Shown here piece by piece: positions 55,336 to 64,000 of a stretch of 64,000 bases of DNA (position 1 is its first letter; every line of letters starts with the position of its first letter). Under the pieces are notes generated by a model. The model worked only from the letters and a program-made list of their open reading frames with translations. It ran no database searches and was not told the DNA's origin. The position numbers and the translations under genes are program-made. Source of the DNA: Mactromeris polynyma (lineage: Eukaryota > Mollusca > Bivalvia > Venerida > Mactridae); NCBI GenBank assembly GCA_032209605.1, contig JASFXZ010000002.1:57476431-57540430 (forward strand), in the 5' to 3' direction.

Positions 55336-56331
55336 TACAGTTAAACTTCGGTAACTCGAGGACGCTGGGGTCCGTCAGAAAAACTCGAGTTAACCGGTGT
55401 TTCGAGTGACCCGGGGTTTCCATCATGTCCCATCAGTGTTTTTTTATGAAATGTTTATTTTCATAGTTTGTAACACGTGTACCAGTTGTTTCATAATTTC
55501 ATATTTCTATTCACTATCTTTCCTCATTAAAATAAAAGTAAAGACAAATTATTAATAAGAGTTGTACAGTTTACATAATGTACTTGTAGTACTTATTGTT
55601 GTTTTACAGACGACATAAAGTTCATGAATATACGTGTTCAATCCGGATGTTTGCACCGTTATATTTATGCATCGTGAAAATCGCTCCTTAGTTGAAATGT
55701 TATTGTATTCATATGTACATGTAGATGTGAAAATAAAAATAAAACAACTCTAAATCGTTTTATCGTGTTTTATTGTTTCATCTAAAATTAATACAGCTGA
55801 TCATAGCAAATATACATTTGACAAGTGAGCACAATATGGTACAAAAAGCCCATAATAGATTCCGATGTTTGTACGGTAAGGCCGGGTTTTAATCACATGT
55901 GTTTTACTCTCTAAAGTCTCGTAATTACAGTCTCATCATTATCTCAATTGGCCTTTTTAATTGATATCTGTATGTTTTGTGAAAACTTCGCTAATCGTTT
56001 TTGACACCTCAATACTTGTCCTTTTGACCGTGATTTTGCAAGTTTTACAACTCGTCGCGAAAATTTTAACACCTTTTCATTGTTTGTTTATTTAGAGCTC
56101 CCTTTTGAAAAATGTGTGAAAATGTGTCCTCGAGTTACCAGTTAGATATTGTGTATAGTTTGTGTTCTGGGGACCGGCATGAGTGCTCGAGCTCTCGACT
56201 TATTTCTGCTCGAGGTATCTGCGGTAAATTTATATGAAAATAGTAGAAAAAAGTTCGGGACTCTGCCATTTCCTCGAGAAATCCGGGGTTCTCGAGTTGT
56301 CGCCTGTTCGAAAAATCGAAGTTTAACTGTA
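55336..56331. mobile_element. Pogo/Tigger-like non-autonomous element, 996 bp
   Basis: The ends are TACAGTTAAACTTCG and CGAAGTTTAACTGTA, a perfect 15-bp inverted repeat including TA borders. Subterminal CTCGAGTTAACC and GGTTCTCGAGTTG are also inverted. The interior shows no transposase. TA borders and the CAGTTRAAC-type ends fit the pogo group of Tc1/mariner. Confidence 0.78.
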
Positions 56332-57027
56332 TTCACACAGGGGGGGGGGGCGTACATAATAGCAAAGCGAATATGATCAAAGCAATAATATAGTTACACG
56401 ACTGGTATCAATTGAAAGTAAATACTGCGGTTATTAATCAACCTGTCCTACATATTTAGTGTGTACAAACCTTAGATCCAACCAGACATTATCTACTCAC
56501 ACGGCTGTGATATGCTAGTGCCAGTTTACAAAAATAGTGTCACAACTAGCACTGAGATCGTTATTTGACACTTTTCTTTGCGACTGAATACTGACATCGG
56601 TCCAAACCCAGTGTCTTAATGGGTATCAACATTTACAAAAGTGTAAGACACATAAAAATTAAGACGAATTAATACAGCACTGAGATGGTTATTCGACTTT
56701 CATTTAATTATTCAATACAGTTCGATTATCGAATCCCGAAGTAGCACCGACCCTAACTTTTACAGAGATTTGCGATTATACATAACTTCAACGGTATATA
56801 ACTTCAGAGCAAACATTGAGATCACCTACTGAATGCACTTGTAAGGAGACATGAGTTAGCATTATAACCATTGTATTACCATTATGAATTTAACTTCATC
56901 TATACATTTGCACAAATAGTTATCTTTCTGTCGTACACGAAAATCGATATCTGGGTACAAGTAGAACAGTTAATTAGAAAATTATACTTTTTCGGTTATG
57001 TACATTCATTCTGTCTTCGACCATAGA
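56332..57027. other. Intergenic
   Basis: A poly-G run at about 56341-56350 follows the pogo-like element. Degenerate pieces of the 33259-34200 family (AGCACTGAGATCGTTATT, CACTGAGATGGTTATTCGAC) lie near 56550 and 56690. No gene. Confidence 0.5.
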
Positions 57028-57159
57028 ACACCGTATTGATCAATTGTATACACTCATAACCAGAAAGTGTAAATATATTGTATTTGAAAATGCGTATTTT
57101 GAATAGAATGAAATTTGATAACTGCCGGTAGCGCATTGCGACAGATTGTCATGGCTCAT
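57028..57159 (+). promoter_or_regulatory. Conserved upstream region of CaM unit D
   Basis: The core 57133-57159 matches GCATTGCGACANATYGTCAT, 136 bp before the ATG. Flanking ACCGTATTGATCA, GTATTTTGAATAGAATGAAA and GTGTTTACTGAAATAACAT match unit C. A TATAAAA at 57248 lies only 15 bp before the ATG, too close to be a normal TATA box. Confidence 0.7.
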
Positions 57160-57268
57160 TATAATGTGTTTACTGAAATAACATTACATCAAGGATTTAC
57201 ACAGACAGTCTAAGTCGGACATATCGTACAGATTATCAAACGTTTGGTATAAAACAAAGTGCGGCAAC

Positions 57269-61019
<3,751 letters not shown>

Positions 61020-61148
61020 TACAAGAAATACGGAATAACCAACATTTGCCTGTGTTTGTGTTCAGAACGTTCGTATTTGAGATAGAAAATACTTTTAATT
61101 GCAACATGTTCACGCAAATATGTACTGTATATAAATGTGTGTAGAAAG

Positions 61149-61603
61149 TAGGGATGTCAACGAATGGCAATTTTGATATTCGAATATTTGCTCAACCTTC
61201 CTAACGAATATTCGAACATTCGACATTCTTATTTAATGATAATACATTTACAAATCGAAGTTTAACTTTATGCTTCTCAGTTTGTGTTTTAATCTAATCT
61301 CTTAAGTTGTAAAAATCCCCACGATTACTAATATTTTCAGGGCCTAAGTGTCATCACCAGAGTGTTATATCTCTCTTCAAGAGACTTGCCCCCCAAATAT
61401 ACAAAATGACATGTCAATTAACACTTGTAGATATTATTTTCACGCGTTCAATGTCATGCAATGCGATAATTCCGATGATTGAAATTTAATACACTTGCAA
61501 ATTCAGCTTTTATATTGAAAATATATATTTTATTCAATATTCGAATCTGTATTAGAATATTCGGACATACAAACGAATATTCGAATATTCGTTGACATCC
61601 TTA
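61149..61603. mobile_element. hAT-type MITE with perfect 8-bp target duplication
   Basis: The ends are TAGGGATGTCAACGAAT and ATTCGTTGACATCCTTA (one mismatch as an inverted repeat), flanked on both sides by GTAGAAAG (61141-61148 and 61604-61611). The interior is rich in ATATTCGAA, with no transposase. It is inserted 130 bp after the unit D stop, before the first clear AATAAA at 61701, so probably within the 3' untranslated region. Confidence 0.9.
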
Positions 61604-61700
61604 GTAGAAAGTCAAACAGTGAAACTAGCTAATTGGTTTATGTTCATATTTAATGTATGTTCTGTCTTGAATTGTGTTAAGATTTACATAAAATTATAGC

Positions 61701-61706
61701 AATAAA
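61701..61706 (+). terminator. Polyadenylation signal candidate of CaM unit D
   Basis: AATAAA about 680 bp after the stop. Further signals lie near 61850. Placement downstream of the hAT MITE is inferred. Confidence 0.4.
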
Positions 61707-62071
61707 ATATTTATAACATGACATACCGTGTATGGTGTATATAACACCCATGTATTATTTTCGATAATGTATTGTTTTGAAAGTTATTCTCTTGTTATTT
61801 GGAATACAATATGTGATATAATCATTTCGAACTTGTGTCTTGTGGTTGAAAAATAAAATAAAAACTACTTTTTGTTTTGTCAATTTTTGTTTGCCCAGGT
61901 AATGGTTTGACAAAAATCAGCTGTTCCAGTTCTTATGCCATCAAACACTTTGTCACGACAAAACATTTCTCAATATTGTTGTTTAAATGTGCTTTAGCAA
62001 CCGCTCATACGAATTAAAAAGTCAAACTGATTAAAACAGTCTATTATTTTTAACATATAATATTCATATTA

Positions 62072-62090
62072 GCCCCCCCCCCCCCCCCCT
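62072..62090. repeat. Poly-C tract
   Basis: Homopolymer C run directly before dispersed repeat R1 copy 3, just as a C-run occurs inside copy 2. Confidence 0.85.
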
Positions 62091-62330
62091 TTGGCCTATT
62101 GTTGCTAGCTGTCTTGACTTGTTCCGTGATGTATTCCATCCATACATTTTTCCCCATGATTTTCTCCTTAATGCTTCTTTGTGGTTGGCCAGGGCATTCC
62201 TTCCGCCCCTGTTCCAATACATGTTTACCCTTGCACTTCCTCAGTGCTTGATGTTTGGTAGACTGTTGCTTTCCCGGGGATCTGTGCGAACGGATATTGT
62301 CTTGTGAATGTGGCGTTCCTTGTAACAATT
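62091..62330 (+). repeat. Dispersed repeat R1, copy 3
   Basis: The longest copy: TTTGGCCTATTGTTGCTAGC, TTCCGTGATGTATTCCATCC, ACCCTTGCACTTCCTC and ATGTGGCGTTCCTTGT. Parts match 21807-21960, 53905-54150 and 16321-16370. Unknown class. Confidence 0.65.
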
Positions 62331-62431
62331 TCAATCTCTACACTTTAAGAATTAAGAAAAGAACAGAAAATACTATGTATTCTCTTCAATGCTACAATAG
62401 GGTGACATTTGATATTTCAGAAATGTATTCC

Positions 62432-63027
62432 GTTATGTAAGCTCATATTGCTAGCAGTAGAAGCAGTAGAAGTGGTGGTATTACTGCTGTTTCTGCTGTT
62501 ATGTAAGCTCATATTGCTAGCAGTAGTAGTGGGGGTATAACTGCTATTACTGCTGTTATGTAAGCTCATATTGTTAGCAGTAGAAGCAGTAGTAGTGGGG
62601 GTATAACTGCTGTTTCTGCTGTTATGCAAGCTCATATTGCTAGCAGTAGTAGTGGGGGTATAACTGCTATTACTGCTGTTATGTAAGCTCATATTGCTGG
62701 CAGTCGAAGCAGTAGTAATGGGGGTATAACTGCTGTTACTGCTGTTATGTAAGCTCATATTGTTAGCAGTAGTAGTGGTGGTATTATTGCTGTAACAGCT
62801 GTTATGTAAGCTCATATGTTTAGCAGTAGTAGTGGCGGTATTACTGCTGTTATGTAAGCTCATATTGTTAGCAGTAGTAGTGGTGATATTACTGCCGTTA
62901 TGGAAGCTCAAATTGTTAGCAGTAGTAGTGGTGGTATTACTGCTGTAACCGCTGTTATGGAAGCTCAAATTGTTAGAAGTAGTAGTGGTGGTATTACTGC
63001 TATAACTGCTGTTATGTAAGCTAATAG
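62432..63027. repeat. Complex minisatellite, 48/57/66-bp units
   Basis: GTTATGTAAGCTCATATTG or a close variant recurs at 62432, 62498, 62555, 62621, 62678, 62744, 62801, 62849, 62897, 62954 and 63011. The spacings are 66, 57 or 48, differing by 9-bp steps of AGCAGTAGN type. All are multiples of three, so a Ser/Thr/Asn-rich frame stays open on the minus strand. I see no splice or start evidence for it being a gene. Confidence 0.92.
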
Positions 63028-63085
63028 TTGCATTTGGTATTGTTTAGTGCCATGCCTATATGTGCACCTCATTTGATCGTTTTAA

Positions 63086-64000
<915 letters not shown>

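Noticed and set aside
57248..57254. TATAAAA as the TATA box of CaM D
   Set aside because: It lies 15 bp before the ATG, so transcription would begin after the start codon. The conserved block 136 bp upstream is a better core-promoter candidate.
62417..62968. 183-codon minus-strand Ser/Thr/Asn-rich protein
   Set aside because: The frame follows from unit lengths divisible by three in a minisatellite. No signal peptide, splice sites or conserved flanks. Kept only as a finding.

Overview
The window looks like nuclear DNA of a marine invertebrate, most likely a mollusc and probably a bivalve. It is AT-rich, its genes have introns with GT..AG borders, and it is crowded with small non-autonomous DNA transposons, tRNA-derived SINEs, LINE fragments and a DIRS-type fragment. 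There is also a (GTCC)n-containing repeat of the kind common in bivalve genomes. The lineage is inferred from this overall character, not from a marker gene.

The main gene content is a same-strand array of calmodulin (CaM) units from about 29.3 to 63.4 kb. Unit A (29370-31004) is decayed. Unit B (38513-43202) is an intact five-exon CaM gene. Unit C (47180-54207) has all five exons but a destroyed splice donor after exon 2. Unit D (57269-61019) is intact but divergent. Unit E shows only its first EF-hand exon (63201-63344) before the window ends. Exon sizes match wherever exons are present: an exon ending in ATG, then 31, 144, 243 and 29 coding bases. Units B, C and D share a conserved block about 136-150 bp upstream of the ATG, which is probably part of the promoter.

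From 0 to 29 kb the window is mostly repeats. It holds a mariner-like non-autonomous element (147-1018), a decayed LINE (2915-4957), a 5'-truncated Ty3/Gypsy retrotransposon with its 3' LTR (about 5160-9429), and minus-strand LINE remnants (9780-11400, 12120-13260, 20840-21250). Two near-identical 137-bp repeats, several minisatellites and many short inverted-repeat elements are also present. A probable small minus-strand gene of unknown function lies at 25962-28480, with two CACGTG boxes just upstream of its start codon.

From 31 to 38 kb, between CaM units A and B, lie a 0.94-kb inverted-repeat element with internal tandem hairpins (33259-34200) and the best-preserved LINE (about 34900-37992). 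The first introns of CaM B, C and D have collected insertions. B holds a perfect 8-bp minisatellite inside a palindromic element, C holds two MITEs and a DIRS fragment, and D holds a LINE 3' end. The array therefore shows birth-and-death evolution: repeated duplication, partial loss and heavy intron colonisation, with at least two units that could still make calmodulin.
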